Below are positions 12,989 to 25,760 of a stretch of DNA of 64,000 nt, one piece after another (the stretch's first letter is position 1; each line of letters starts with the position of its first letter). Source of the DNA: Lunularia cruciata (taxonomy: Eukaryota; Streptophyta; Marchantiopsida; Lunulariales; Lunulariaceae). The notes below the pieces were generated by a model that did not search any database, was not told the origin of the DNA, and saw only the letters and a list, made by a program, of their open reading frames with translations. The position numbers and the translations under genes are program-made. The DNA lies in the NCBI GenBank assembly GCA_948567375.1, contig OX419755.1:26045001-26109000 (forward strand). The letters run 5' to 3'.

Positions 12989-13860
12989 TCAGATTGGACC
13001 AAAGGTTTGCATTCTTCCTTGATGGAGTAATAATATCAACATATGCTACATTCTCTCTTAGTTGACAATCCATTCCTATGACCACTAGAGCACATCTTTG
13101 CTCTTGCTCCGGCAAGGGTGCAAGCTCATGGATCCTAGCTTGACCGTGCATTAGGGCATTTTGTCTCACACCAACCACCTTCTTTTACGATGATGAGGGT
13201 AACCTGTCTGCATCTTCATTACTCACTTGTGAGTGTGTTTCTACACTAGATGTAGCAGTGGTCCATATGACACGATGTCCTTCTGGAGGACAAAGGATAA
13301 CTACCCATGAGGCCATCAAGGATGTAGTGTTTGCTATGGCACAAGAGAGTGGATAACTTGCTTAGAGGGAGTATTTGTATGCTTTGCAGATGACATGTGT
13401 TAGAGCAAACTTATACTTGGTCCGAGATGATCAGGTGATAATACCGGATGGCATGGTTATAGACCATATGCGTGATATAGTTTTGGAAGGAATGATTAGT
13501 CATCCTCCTGGATGTGCGGCGAGTGGAGCAATAGCACACAAGGTCTCCAAGTATAGGGGTATGTAACGAGGTCACCTCTTTGTTCCTCTAACCTTGGAGT
13601 TATATGGAAGTATGGACACGGTGTGGTGTTCAACACATTTTTCAAGGAGTGCGCGAGAGCTTATCATATTAGATATTAAAAGGTACCACTCTCACTCCCA
13701 TGTTATATAACATACTTTAGACAACTTTATGTCCATTGCTCTACAAGGAGCATTGGTTGGTGCAATCCATAGGAGAGCAATCACACTAGATGATGCTTCT
13801 TTGAATGTTCCATAATTTGTAGACCTTACAACTTGCATAGCTTGGGCATCTTGGGTGTGA
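12989..13860 (+). pseudogene. C-terminal (post-RT) region of a non-LTR-like reverse transcriptase, degenerate
   Basis: One plus-strand frame reads SGKGASSW, then after a stop AFCLTPTTF, then RCPSGGQRITTHEAIKD and VVFAMAQESG. That is the order I associate with the region after the RT domain in this RT family: S-G-x-G-A-x-x-W, L-[ST]-P-x-x-F, C-P-x-G-G, H-x-A-[IL]-[KR]-D. Further on come AIAHKVSKYRGM, FVPLTLELYG and FMSIALQGALVGAIHRRA, the usual K-Y...F-V-P-L...S-V-A-L-Q ending. Stops and frame changes show it is dead. The same signature occurs on the minus strand at 30.5-31.3 kb. The family-A unit at 12,434-12,988 lies immediately upstream and probably inserted into it. Confidence 0.6.
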
Positions 13861-13869
13861 TAGGGCAAA

Positions 13870-15960
13870 GTTCTATTGATACTACGGGGACCTGGTACCA
13901 TTTTACCTTTTTTTTCTCTTCCTTATTTGGATTGATGGGGTCTTCCCTCCTTCACCCTTCATGTGTTCTATGTGGTCGCTTTTTTCATGTTTATCTTTCC
14001 ATGATAGCTTTGGATGCAATTGTCCTCCAGGTGATGTCTAATGCATAAGCCAAACGGAGTCAACCTTCGCTCGTTCCTGGTAACTGGGAGTACACGGAGA
14101 AGCCACACGTACAAAGTAATAACCGTAGTTGCAAACGTTGGTAAAAAATACAGAAACAAAACAATAGTTTCTCCGTACTAGGTCATGCAAAAGTTGCAAG
14201 ACCAACTTTCAATTTCTAGGACGCAGATATAAAGTGCAGATCTTCAATTTACCTGCACAAATTCTTCTTTGATTCATAATACCAAGGCATGACCCGGTGT
14301 CCGAAAATAGAACATCTTAGAAACTAGACAATAGGACATCCTAGGAATACCCATCACCGCTAGAGTCCTCTTCCCATTACAAGAAATATCATTCGAGTAC
14401 TTTCAACACATAAATTATTTTGAGGTTAATTATTTTCTTCTTAGTCTCTGTCGCGTAGATTGTTATATTGCATTTTCCTCTTTCGTGGCATCAGGGTCAG
14501 TTTACTATTTCTTGTTTGTATTCTTTGTTATTTTGATCGTTGAGCCTTGCACCCTCTATCTCCTTTTGCACTTGTTTATTTGTGCCTTGTAGTCGTTTTC
14601 GCTTTCCTTCGGGTATTATATCATATGTTATTTGAAAAGGAACTCGCTGAAGAAAAGCCGAAGTTGAGGACCCTGCTGCGTTGTTTAATTCATTGACATG
14701 CTGCTGCAGGACTCTTCTGACCGGATAAAAAGGAAAAAAGAAAAACCCCAATAAACGGACTCATAACAAATAATCTCAATTACACCCCGCCTGCCCTGTA
14801 CACTTATATAAACCTCAGGAAGTTTCGCTACAAAAGGAATCTAGCTAACGTAGCAGGTTCTGACTGAGTTTTAAAAACAGAAGTGGCTTACATTTAATTC
14901 CTGAGTTCATGAGATTTGTTGAGGAACTCCTTTGATATCCTGCATCTTATATAGTTATTTTATTTATTGAAATGCACCGATTATTCAGAAAGTCCTAGTC
15001 GAATGGTATTCTTACCAGAAGAATCCTCTCAAGATTATTGCCTCGAAAAGAACAATCTATAGAGCGCTTCAGGCAAACATTTTCTCTAAGCTTGACATCT
15101 AGTTGGATCATTTCGGCTAACTTTTTGTTGCAGTGTTGTGTTATTCTGCTGATCGGGATGCGCGAGGAGAGTTTCATAGCATTGAGGATCGCACTCCGGG
15201 CAATAGAGTCGTATCGAATTCCTACTGGTTATTCTTTGCGGCCGTTGGAAGAACTACAGTGCAAATTCTTTCTTCATGACTATCAGATGCTACCGTCATG
15301 CCGCCTGCTTGTTTGGACAAGCTAGGGAGAATGGCTTTCAAAGGTTTTTCCTCATTATATACTTGTATCTAGAACTTCTGGACAAACAAGTAAGTGGAAT
15401 TATTACATACTATTGACTTTTTCAATATTCCGTTGCTAATCTTAGGTTAGTGAAATAATTATGACGTTCTTAGACTTTTTGTTTACTCCATTTAGTCTAC
15501 GAAACTTCTGCTCTGAACTTTGCATTCAGTTGTTCTCCAACAATACAAATTGCGGATGTATCACTCCTAATTGTATTTTAATCGAACTGTCCACCTTTTC
15601 GCCAACATGTGAGAATGTGAACTCAGAATATAAGCTACAAGATGAAAATCATGATTGTTCATGTGAGGAATAAACTTATACTGATAAAGGCGTATCTTTA
15701 AGCTATGTAATCCGGAACTTTTAAACGAATAATCTTCCATTCGCTTGAGAAAGCTTTCTAAAACCGTAATATTGTTGTAATGGAACTCCTTTGAATAACC
15801 TCTGCATATATAGTTCTAGCAAAGAAGAAAAATTTTTTTTTATCGCGTTTATGGCTCCTAATGATTGAAATCTACTAAAACATCGCGTCCGATGCTCCTA
15901 CCTAATCATTGCAATTTAATTCTCAATACTGTATAAACCTGAATCATTCCTTTCTCAAGC
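13870..15960. other. Mostly unique sequence with short unassigned frames
   Basis: Plus-strand frames at 15,038-15,325 (95 codons) and 15,461-15,673 (70 codons, seven Cys) have no family I recognise. A ~35-bp motif GGAACTCCTTTGAtA...TATATAGTT occurs at about 14,922 and 15,781, each ~115-180 bases before a plus-strand frame. This could be a duplicated upstream region, but the two frames do not resemble each other. Confidence 0.35.
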
Positions 15961-15964
15961 TTAG

Positions 15965-16186
15965 ATGGGTGGTACGGACACTACAGTAGAAGTATCACTA
16001 ACGATGTTTTCTCACATAAATCGCTCGAATTTAACAATGAGAGACGCTCAGGAGATTGTGAAACCCGGGGATGAACTTTCCTTCTGCTTTACCGTCGAAT
16101 ACATTACTATTCAGCGACAGAATCCGCCATCTTGCGGTTGGATTTCGGTGACTGATAGGCGAAGATTCTCTGAACGCTTGAGCTGA
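15965..16186 (+). pseudogene. Possible S1/SPH-like fragment
   Basis: 73 codons. The centre reads EIVKPGDELSFCFTV and then PPSCGW, which fits the SPH core 'hydrophobic-x-x-G-x-x-x-x-F-x-F ... C-x-W'. There is no signal peptide, no F-D-I-Y strand and no W-S-I motif, so it would be a truncated or spliced copy of the family represented at 6,811-7,344. The resemblance is over ~30 residues only, and the frame could be fortuitous. Confidence 0.25.
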
Positions 16187-16189
16187 TAA

Positions 16190-18080
16190 ATTCTTCTACT
16201 GTAGAATATGATAGTCAAGTATACAAGTCAGCGGTAGATCATCCTGCCTTTCCAGCATATAATCTGCACTGGACCAGTGGAAATTCAATGAGCATACACC
16301 AGTAGCATCTTGTATTCAAATAGTAGCTGTAACTGAACAACCATGTACTGTAGATTGATATCGTTGAGCAACCTTTCATGATATCTAGAGGTTTCCATAC
16401 GGAACATTAGGATAAGAGGATTTAGACACCGTACAGTACATTGTTTGAGCAAGTCGATTATCACCCTACAATGTCTGCTGGATAGCGAAGGAAGTATCAT
16501 CATGTCGACCAGCACCGGCATGCAATGTAACCCATGTTCTATTCCCACATGCAATACCACTTGATTTGAAAATCTGAAGCCGACATGCAATTATATAGCA
16601 AACATGAATCCGACATGCAGTAGACCTGACCGATGAATGTATGTAGCCTGCGAATCACCCCCGACAGTCAGAGTACACTAATTGGTATCAAAGGCATGGA
16701 GGATGACCTACTGTATGGAAGACCTGTAAGTATGAGTGTTACGCTCTCCTCGTTGTTCACGTCAATGGAACAGATATACTCACAACATACTCATGTCACT
16801 ATAGTCGCTTTTTTCTGGTATTTTCTCTATAATGATCTGACCCACGCTTTTAAATTTTGCCTTCTACCTACAAGTTTGAGGTCACTCAATGTCCACAACA
16901 TAGTCATGCTCCCTCTCTTCCCTGACTAGAATCGTTAAATTCCAAGGCACGTGAAGAAGCTTACACAGGATGATCATGACATCAGAGAGATATGGCCTGC
17001 CTCTTTGTTACGGATTGAGATCGAGGACTGGTGCTGATGGCTTTCCGTCGACACCAGATCTGATTTCACTCCTACTTGGAGTAAATATACATAGAATAGA
17101 ACCAGTAAGCACGTGAGTGGTGAACATTTAAAGATATCCACGACATTCTCATGACTAGACTTCTTTACTATACTTTTTACTCTGTCTGTCTATATACATA
17201 CGTATGGCATGTCGATGATCTTTTATGTTGTAATCATCTTACCGTACCTCTTCGGGTATGGCATTCAAACAAGTACAACAATGACGACAGACATGACACC
17301 TATACATCCCGTCAACTTTTGATCAGCTGCTGAATCAATTGCTTCGTTCTACTTCTCCTCCTGTTTTACGTACACGTTGCCATGTTATACATGTCGTGGA
17401 CAATACATACGGCCGGGAAAAGATGTATTCTAGACAATACCCATGACCGGAGAAGAATCGACTGCTTTGCGCTTGGTAGGGAATTGGATTGCCGAACAGA
17501 AATGCGGGAAAAGGAATTGAAGTTGAATACAAAGGAGAGAAATAATCTAAGAAATGGAGATTCACAAGAGAAAACCCTAAAAGCCATCCTGTTTTTATTT
17601 AGCTAGCAAATTTCAAGTATCGGGTGTAAGCGGCATTCACGTGTCTCTTTAATATCAAGTAGCTCGGACACTCTATTTGCCGGGAATTTAGGTTCATTCA
17701 AGGAAATGGACGCGAAGATTCCTTGTAAATCATAAAGGGAAACGTAGGTCGAGGAGAAAACTAGAACGTTGCCATCGATTAGCGGTCGCCATTCTCTTAT
17801 TTGCCCGTATGTGCAGATAGGTCTGTGTACCCAATTTTATTCCTCTTACTCATTAACTCTGGAGCATTGTACGTACAACATAATGGTCGGTGAAATAAAA
17901 AGCAAGAATTGCAGCAGCTGATGATACAGTGTGTAGTTTGGATTGCCTTGGCGACAAAAGAAATATAGTTATTGGATCACGACCACGATAATAGAACCTA
18001 TGCATAACAAAAGTCGTAGTTTACGAGTTTTGTGAACAAAAGCTCACTACATTAGGAAGTTTACCCCTCTAGATAAGATT
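16190..18080. other. No supported gene
   Basis: Only short frames. CGACATGCA-like words recur at about 16,515-16,620. A TTGGTATCA word at ~16,682 resembles an LTR-element primer binding site but is not preceded by a convincing LTR. Otherwise I see nothing in this stretch. Confidence 0.45.
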
Positions 18081-18489
18081 CAAAAATATGTTGGGATAAT
18101 ATAAAAAATGACCTTGTAATTTTGTGAAATTATGAAAATGACACTCAATTTTTCAATAATAACGAAAATGACTTTGCCCACCACAGTGACATAACCATTT
18201 CCTATTTCCTGTTTCAAGTTCACCTTTCCCCTTACATCATGCATATATACATCGCTACACAACATACATCGTTGTCAACAACATAGACATATAACTCACA
18301 CATAAGTCATACATAGACTCTAAAGTGTCAAAATGGCCTGCCTAATCGGTGGTTAGGTCCCTCTAATTCCAGATAGCCATCTACCTCAAGTATATGGTAT
18401 ATCGTATGGTGTGCAAAAGATCAAGATGTCGAGTGCTATCGAGCCCCATTGTTAATCACCTGTCTGCAATCTACACCATATAAAGGATG

Positions 18490-18745
18490 AACTAGCTATA
18501 GGTAAGGACATCTAGGACATAACTATTGTCCTTGAGGAACCACCGTGAGGGGAGGAGTCATACATGCCATATGCCATCCTCTCAAATAGCTATCACACAC
18601 TATCATAGCAGCAACTCCACCAAAAGAGCCACATAACATGCACCTCAAGCCCGCCCGTACAAGTGCCAAGCTTGGGTCCATAGTACCATCAATGTTTGGG
18701 AGGTGGCATGGCGCACAATTGTGCACATGATCCTTCCAATACAAG
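18490..18745 (-). pseudogene. PHD finger at the C-terminus of the gypsy polyprotein
   Basis: The frame 18,744-18,523 and its continuation read RCMLCGS, then MIVCDSY, GWHMACMTPPLTVVPQGQ, a TAG stop, and LCPRC. This is the C4HC3 PHD pattern: Cys35 and Cys38, Cys50 with the fourth Cys replaced by Tyr53, His58 and Cys61, the P-P-L-x-x-[IV]-P-x-G linker, a Trp codon turned to TAG, then C-P-x-C. It follows the integrase C-terminal segment (HNCAPCHLPNID precedes it) after a frameshift near 18,72x. A PHD finger here would be expected to bind histone H3 tails and guide integration, by analogy with chromodomain integrases. The copy itself is dead. Confidence 0.7.
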
Positions 18746-18849
18746 GACTCCAGATGGCAAAACCTTGCGCACTCTCAAGATAGTGCGGCCTGTCAAAATA
18801 TCAAGTGTCATCGGTGTTGTCTATTGTAGATATACATAGTCACCTGGAT

Positions 18850-19800
18850 GAAATCAACGGATTGAGGATCTATAACCTCTTCCTTGAATAGTAGCATAAA
18901 GTAAGGTATCCATATGTTGAGCAATCGCCAAGTTCTCAAAGGCCATCAACATCACTCTCCAAATGATCTTTGCCCATTGAGAACACGTGCTCACCCATAC
19001 ATCTGTATCATCTAAGTCCAAGACTACAGTAGCATCTTGACAAATGGTTGCAGGTAAATCTAGATCTTGTCCATAGAGTAGAAAGTAAGGAGAGAAGGAT
19101 GCTAAAGAGGCTTGCTGGCTGAATGGATAGCCCATGGCCAACCAAGGTAACTAGAGATCCCAATCTCCCAAGTGGACTCTCTGCAAACCATACTTCCACA
19201 ATCCTCTCTTCATTGTCTGAACCACTCTCTCTGCTAAGCCATCTGCCTTAGGGTGATCTTGGGAGGTGGTATGATGATCAATTAAAGCTTTGTCACACAA
19301 GACCTGAAACTCTCCTAAGAACTTTGTACCCTGTTCAGTCAAAACCTCAACTGGTGCACCAAAATGACTAAGAACCCAATCTAGGAACAAATAAGCCGTC
19401 CCTACATTGGACTTGTCAAGAAGTGCCACCAACTCAATCCACTTGGAGAAGTGCTCCACCATCACCAAAACGTACCAATGGTGTCTCATAGTCAATGGTA
19501 AAGTTCCAACAAAGTCCAAACTCCAGCGGTAACCCAATCCCATGATAGGTAATGGGTGCAATTGTGGCGTTAGAGCATTGAATGATGCTCTAACTTGGTC
19601 ATAAACCACACATCTAGCAACAAACTACTATACATTGGTCTGCATATTGTACCACCAATAATGACTCTTGAGTAAGTTATATGTATGCTTAAATCCAAAA
19701 TGTCCTAGCTCCTCATGAGCACGATAGACCAACTGTAGCCTTTGAGATGGAAGTGGTACTACTCTCACTCTACCATCCTCTCATACATGCAAATGGTATC
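18850..19800 (-). pseudogene. Gypsy integrase (zinc-binding, core and C-terminal parts)
   Basis: The minus strand starts with an HHCC-like segment (AHEELGHFGFKHTYNLL ... RCVVYD, the last Cys changed to Tyr). The core begins with WSLDFVGTLPLT (first catalytic Asp). The second catalytic Asp appears as Glu in VLTEQGTKF, and the catalytic Glu is in DGLAERVVQTMKR. Then come YPFSQQASLASFSPYFLLYG and NLAIAQHMDTLLYA, standard for the region after the core in plant gypsy elements. The Asp-to-Glu change and the frame breaks make it inactive. Confidence 0.85.
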
Positions 19801-20189
19801 TGACTTCAATATGAACAGTTTGGCTCGCTGAAGAACCCGGTCTCTCTCCTTGGCCCCAACTGTGCCACCCACAACACTAGTGAAAAGATAGTCCATCACT
19901 AAGACATCATTATGAATGTCCAGCTGAACTATACCAATATCTTCACTCTTTTGATGTGACCTCAATAACTCCTCCTATATGCTTTGAGAGAGATACCACC
20001 AAAGCCTCAAAAAATATACACAAAGAGGCAGATGCATGCCAACATGACACCATCTACTCATCTGAGTCACCATGCCAATGTGCTTTGGTCTGATCTTGCT
20101 GGTTGGGACATGGGTTTCTACTCACCCATCTGCATCACGGTTCACCACTCCCGGTCTATGAACAACTATGAAATCATACTCTTGTAAAA

Positions 20190-20420
20190 TCAAAGCCCAT
20201 CATGCAAGCTTCCCTAAAAGTGTTTTGGACTCCATCAACCACTTTAGTGGCTGATGATAAGTGATGAGAGTAAAGAGGGTACCATATAGGTAACATAAAA
20301 AATGTGCTACTGCCCAAATTGCTGCCAAGCACTCTCCCTCATATGAACTATACTTTGCCTTTGCTGAATTGTTGGAGCAACTAGCATAGGCCACCACAAA
20401 CTCCTTCCCCTCATCATCAT
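20190..20420 (-). pseudogene. Gypsy RNase H domain
   Basis: The minus strand reads VAYASCSNNSAKAKYSSYEG, then ECLAAIWAVAHFLCYLYGT and TYHQPLKWLMESK. The family motif D-H-Q-P-L-K-W-L has its catalytic Asp changed to Tyr. It sits between RT and integrase, as expected in Ty3/gypsy. Confidence 0.85.
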
Positions 20421-20699
20421 GTTAGGTGAGCATTGCTCCAAGCCTCAACATACTCCAATCAATGTGAACCTGAAATGGTCATCCTGTGATTGGTCTCCTC
20501 AAAATAGGAGGAGATGTCAACCTCTCCTTGAGCTCTACAAAACCTCTCTCCTGCTCATCTCCTCAACACCACTCTTGTGTAAGCTTGGTCAGATTTTTCA
20601 AAGCCATGGCAATGGCACTAAATCCTCTAACATAGTGGTAATAGAAGTTTACCAACCTAAGGAATGCTAACACTTTGCTAACATTCATACGTCAAGGAA

Positions 20700-21330
20700 T
20701 ACATGCAATAGCCTCCACCTTGGTTTGTTGAACACCAAGTCCTTTGGGGTAGATAGTGTGACTCAAATACTCAACCTGCTTGTGGAAGAACTTACACTTC
20801 CCAAGATGTAATTTGAGTCTATGAAATCTCAACCTCTCAAACACCTCCAACAACTATCTATCATGCTCCTCCACTGTAGTGTTATAGACCAAAATGTCAT
20901 CAATATAGCACCGGGTAAAATCCAATCCAGCTAGGATCATATCCATGACCCTTTAGAACTCAATAGGAACATTCTTTAACCCAAATAGTAAGAACTTCCA
21001 CTAATATAATGCATCCTTGTTGTGAGGATCAATAGCCCAAAATGTTGTCTGGACTTATCCTCCTCCATGATTGGCAACTAATGATATCTTGCTTGAAGAT
21101 CCAAATTATTGAAGACCCTTGCATGCCAAATTGCATCAAAGATCTTGTCAAGTGTAGGCATGGCATACCGATCAACCCTAGTCTATTGGTTGGTAGATGG
21201 TAATCTCCACACATCCACCTATCTATGTAGTTGCCATGCATATCCTTCTTGGCTAGCATCACTATCATTGATGCATACTCTCCATGTGAAATCTCCACCA
21301 AACCAACCTCAAAAAGATCACTACTTCAGC
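20700..21330 (-). pseudogene. Gypsy reverse transcriptase domain
   Basis: The minus strand reads AKKDMHGNYIDRWMCGDYH followed by LPTNR, the standard start of the RT palm. Further on is CYIDDILVYNTTVEEHD (20,865-20,935), the catalytic Y-x-D-D box plus the following helix. The first catalytic Asp region (normally L-D-L-R) reads WIFKQDI, so motif A is mutated. Several frame changes separate the blocks. Confidence 0.85.
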
Positions 21331-23450
21331 TCTAAATCAATTTCCTCTCCATATCACTATATTGATAAGGATATCAGAAAATTGGTATATTGCTAGTCAG
21401 CCCAATCCATATACCAAGTCCCTTTAGAGTCCCTAAATCCTTCATACTGAAGACAAAACAACTTGTGTAGCTCCTCAAGAACCTCCAAACCCTCCGTCTT
21501 TCCTCTCCTATAAGCTTGGGTCCAAGATCTGGCTCCCAAGTATCCTCTATAATGGTCATAGGAGTGGAAGACATACTAACCGGCTGCTACAATGGGCCCT
21601 TAGGAGCAGTAGTGTCATGCCCTTGACTCCTGGAGGTCCCAACCTTTGTATGAAAAACTCCTTTCACTTTGGGTGCAAGCTCCACACATCCTCTAGCAGC
21701 ATCCCAAGTAGACCAAGGGTGTAATCCAAGTAGCCCAAGCTCACCTGGATGGACTCCAAGTAGATCACTCTTCCTATTAGCTATTGGTTGTGTCCCAAGA
21801 ATATCATGTCCACCAAGTTCATTGCCTTCAACATGTGCCTGAATCATCTTGATAGGCACACGGTTCACAAGTGTCCAAGTGGTGATCCCTATCAAGCGCA
21901 TCCTATGCTACTCTACCAAGCCAAGCTCACAATCCATGTCAAACAATTCAAGTCCATAGCTTGACCTAAAATTTGACGCTTGGACGCCTTTGACATTGTT
22001 GGAACAATAGTAATACTAGTGCAAAAATCCATCATCTACTCTCTCTCATTGACATAAGGTTCCACCAATTGTTGTAACTGTGAATCCCAAACCAACCTAG
22101 GACCTCCCTTTCAAAAAGCATGAGAGCTTGGGAAACTCATGAGTGTGGGAAAAGTGGCTCTAGGCTGTCCAACTAGGTTCACCATAGCCATAGGTGACCT
22201 ACCAACCACTACCACCATCTGAGATTGACACCTAACATCCAAGATATCATCAACAATGATGTAGTCTAGTTGCTGAATCCCATCATAAGCACACTATAGA
22301 ACCTTGCTATGTAAGAGATTTTTCTACCAAAGACAAAGATGATGAGCCCGTGACCCCACTCTGGCTGCATCTAACAATGCATCAGGTCCCATCCAAGAAT
22401 GGACCTGATGTGTGCTTGACACCACTTTGGTGCAAGAATCACCCATTAAAGGAACGTTCTCCAATGTAAGTTTGGAGAAATAGATTGATGAACCTTGAGA
22501 TGTTGTAGTATTTGTAACATCTCCCAAAACACCCCAAAACAAGGATCCTAAAGATCCAAACCTCTGCCAGCATGTGTATGTTCCTTACATGGCCATCCAA
22601 AAATCACCAAATGAATAGGCCCATGTTGCTCAAGATCATGCATCCCCAATAAGGAATGTTTGCTGGTAGGGCCTTCTAGTAACCCTTGATAATTGACACT
22701 AGTAATACCTTAGGATACCGATAGGCCAAGTGTGCCACATGATGGAGCAAGACTCACCTAGTGGTCTCATCTCTCTCCACATACAAGTACCTTTGTACTT
22801 GTATACCTGCTTGTAATACCACAACTAGTCCAATGCTAATCCCACCAAACAACTCCAATATCCAATAGACATATTCCCTCCATTGGACATTGTCAAGCAA
22901 TGAGTGTGGTACCTAGAGGTGTCAAGGTAATCAAATTTGGAGGCTCATCCTCTCACTCATCTCTTGGTGGTGCAAAGGCTCCACTCCAAGCCTGCACCAA
23001 TTCATATGCATGCTGCTACAATGCCTCCTTTGAACTCCACAAAGGAACATCCAAGGTGGATGAAACAATCCCACTTGTACTCTAAATCTGAGTGAACTCC
23101 TCTGGTCTTGGAGTATCCTCTGCATGGGTGTTCCCTTCCAATAACTCACTAGGCCAAGTAATAGAACCACTAAAAGCTTAAGCTGAAGTCGCCATGGTCC
23201 CAGACTATAGTGAGCCAAGACTACCACTACTTAAGTGTACTAGTAGGCAACATACTTGTCCTTCACCATTCACCAAACTGCCAACCTTGTCTATAAGAGG
23301 TTGTCTACTCCTAATAGTCTATACCAAAACCCATGGGATATAACATTACTCACCCAACTAGCACATCATATGACTCAGCTATTATTGCAATAGCCTAAGC
23401 TCTCACCACCAAGCTATCAGTCGGGTGACCAGGCTGAACAAGCTTCCCAT
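21330..23450 (-). pseudogene. Gypsy protease-RT linker region, degenerate
   Basis: Minus-strand frames at 21,587-21,901, 22,324-22,542 and 22,931-23,227 lie between protease and RT. They carry no domain I recognise and are rich in Gly, Leu and Pro. This linker is long (~2 kb) for a gypsy element, which may reflect extra, family-specific sequence. Confidence 0.45.
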
Positions 23451-23459
23451 GTGTGATGT

Positions 23460-24060
23460 ACTATGTTGAACCACCACCTAGAGATGTCTGGATCTAAAAT
23501 GGACATCTCTCCATATTGGTCTTTTGTAACTCCATACTAACAATTGAAGCCTTCCTCGACATAAAGGGCTATGCACCAAAGTCAAGTAAGACCCTCTGTG
23601 GTGTATGGACCTTCCTTCAAGGTCCCATCAAACAAAAAATCCCCATTTGGTTATCCAATAGGACAACACCAGGTGTAAACCACGCTTGCTCAAAGGCCGG
23701 TCTAGCTGGCAACTCCTCCAATCTAGCTGTTGTTGCTTGCCATAAACCATTGGTCGTTGAGTGGATCCAATACTCCTCAACTAAGTCAACTCCACTATCA
23801 ACCACCTTTGCTCTAGAAGCAAGAACCACATCATCCCTACTCCCACAAAGCGTGACAGCCAATCTGAACACTAGAGTTGGGTCAACTTCCAATGTGCACA
23901 TGTCACTAGCTGAAAATAAAGGATAGCGCATAATCAGCTGAGCCGCCCCCAACATCATGCTAGACTTAGTCTTTGTAGTAGTAGGTGGTTGACTAGTAAG
24001 TAGTCCATCATCCATCCTATCACCACCTACCACACCTACACAAAGATGTCTAGGAGCCAT
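23460..24060 (-). pseudogene. Gypsy aspartic protease region
   Basis: The minus strand reads PQRVLLDFGA at ~23,568-23,600, matching the retroviral-type aspartic protease active site L-L-D-[ST]-G-A with the Ser/Thr changed to Phe. It is followed by SRKASIVSMELQKT. The upstream frame (24,060-23,617) should belong to the gag-protease junction. Confidence 0.6.
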
Positions 24061-24301
24061 AGATGATGTCTATAGGGCCTCAAAGAGCATGAAAGACTGG
24101 GGAAGTCTGACCTGCTCCCAACCTCTCCTCTCTATGGGTCCAACTCCACTGATGCTCCTCTATGCTTTGGAGCACATATTGCACTCCTAGTCATTGCTTT
24201 AGATGCATCCACCTATGCTGCTCCACAAATGAAGTCCAAAGCATCTCTATCACCAACATATGAGATAGAAGCCTCAAAACCCAAATCTGATCTCCTCTAA
24301 G

Positions 24302-24660
24302 TTATGGCCAAGCAAGCCAATCTCTACTCCAACTGCTCAATACGAGTAGCCATGGCTGTATCAAAAGTAAGGGCAAGTATTGCACCTCTACTAGGTGTGG
24401 ATCGTCTACCACCACCTCTACCACCTTGTCCTCCATGACCCGGAGCTCCTCTACTACTTGCCATAGCAGCCCTACTACTCCATAACTCTGGGTGTAGGTC
24501 AAAGCATTGGTCACTAGTGTGACCAAATATGTGGCAATGCTCACATTGCCTTTGTGTTGGCTGTGATGTACTAGAGCTATTAGATCCACTACCCGAATGG
24601 CACTCTCTCCTGTGATAAGGTCCACCACAAGTCCAACAAGCAACACCACTACTCACAGGA
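24302..24660 (-). pseudogene. Gag zinc knuckles (two CCHC motifs)
   Basis: The minus frame 24,656-24,324 contains CWTCGGPYHRREC (C-x2-C-x4-H-x3-C) and, ~30 residues on, CEHCHIFGHTSDQC (C-x2-C-x4-H-x4-C). A Gly/Arg-rich stretch (HGGQGGRGGGRR) follows, suiting an RNA-binding nucleocapsid. Paired CCHC boxes are common in plant gypsy gag. Confidence 0.8.
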
Positions 24661-24849
24661 TGTTATTGACTCAAAAATGAAGGTAAGGATCTAACTACAA
24701 TAGGCCCTCCACTTGCTCCATAGGATCTGGGATGTCCACCTTGTCCTCAAAAACCAACTTGGCATGGTACACTCTATTGCACTCTAGAAGAAGTCACAGT
24801 GTGTAGATGAGGTCTCCCTACCAAATCCAGATATCACCACTCTCTCCTC

Positions 24850-25760
24850 CACCATGTTTAGCTCAATACGCTCAGCCAAACCAAAGACCATCGCCAAAGT
24901 GGGCAAAGTAGCCTATAGCAACATAGCATCACCAACTCTATGTCATAACTCACTATCTAGTATCCTATACCAAAATTGGATTGCATGGACCTCAATAACT
25001 CCCGGAGTGAAACTGATCAGCCGTCTCATGCAAGTATATGCTTCACATAAGCTCTCTCTAGCCTTCCCTTGAACTCTTGCAAGCTCCTCAACTTGTCAGT
25101 CCGCACTCCTTGGTAGTTCTACCTCAAACATTGGAAGAACTCCACCATGGGGTACCACACCACCTCATGTAGCGGTACCTTCACTCGTAGTAGCACTATC
25201 TCTAGCTAGTGCACCTCCACTAGCTCCATCAATGCTACTCAAGCTAGAACTCGTGGGTACTACCAATCTACTCTTGGCAACCAAGCTTGAAGTGACAGAG
25301 ACATAGTTCGAAGACCAATAATGTCTCCATAGCTCAATCTTTTCCAATTGAGCTCTCCTAAACTCATGGTAATTGTCCATTGGTGGACCCTCCAAATGCT
25401 AAAACAAGCACTTCCATACCATGAAAGGTATGAACAAAGTCGGGTTCCTCATCTACTATAGATCACACCAACTATTGAACTCTTGGATAAAGTCATCCAA
25501 CTCAATGGTACCCATTGTACTAGAATAACACCTAAGGCCTTTGGAGGCCTCATAAATCTTGTCCATGTCCCACAACAATGGTGCATACACAATAATTGCA
25601 CTCTCAACTAAGTCAGCTCTTGTGTCAAACTCCAACTTAGAATCAATCTCCTTCCTCACTGAGACTTGAGAAACAAGCTAATACTGAGTGCCATTCCAAG
25701 TAAACCCATTGCGTATTGCAATGCTATCTCCTCCGGAATCCCCAAAAATTCCATCATGAC
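24850..25760 (-). pseudogene. Gypsy gag (capsid) region
   Basis: Minus frames at 25,659-25,456 and 25,395-25,165 read VYAPLLWDMDKIYEASKGL and DDFIQEFNSWCDL, then ...GPPMDNYHEFRRAQLEKIEL. The position between leader and zinc knuckles and the helical composition fit gag. Identity rests mainly on position. Confidence 0.55.

Noticed and set aside
16676-16700. TTGGTATCAAAGG as a primer binding site
   Set aside because: Two departures from the initiator-tRNA match and no LTR-like end or gag after it.
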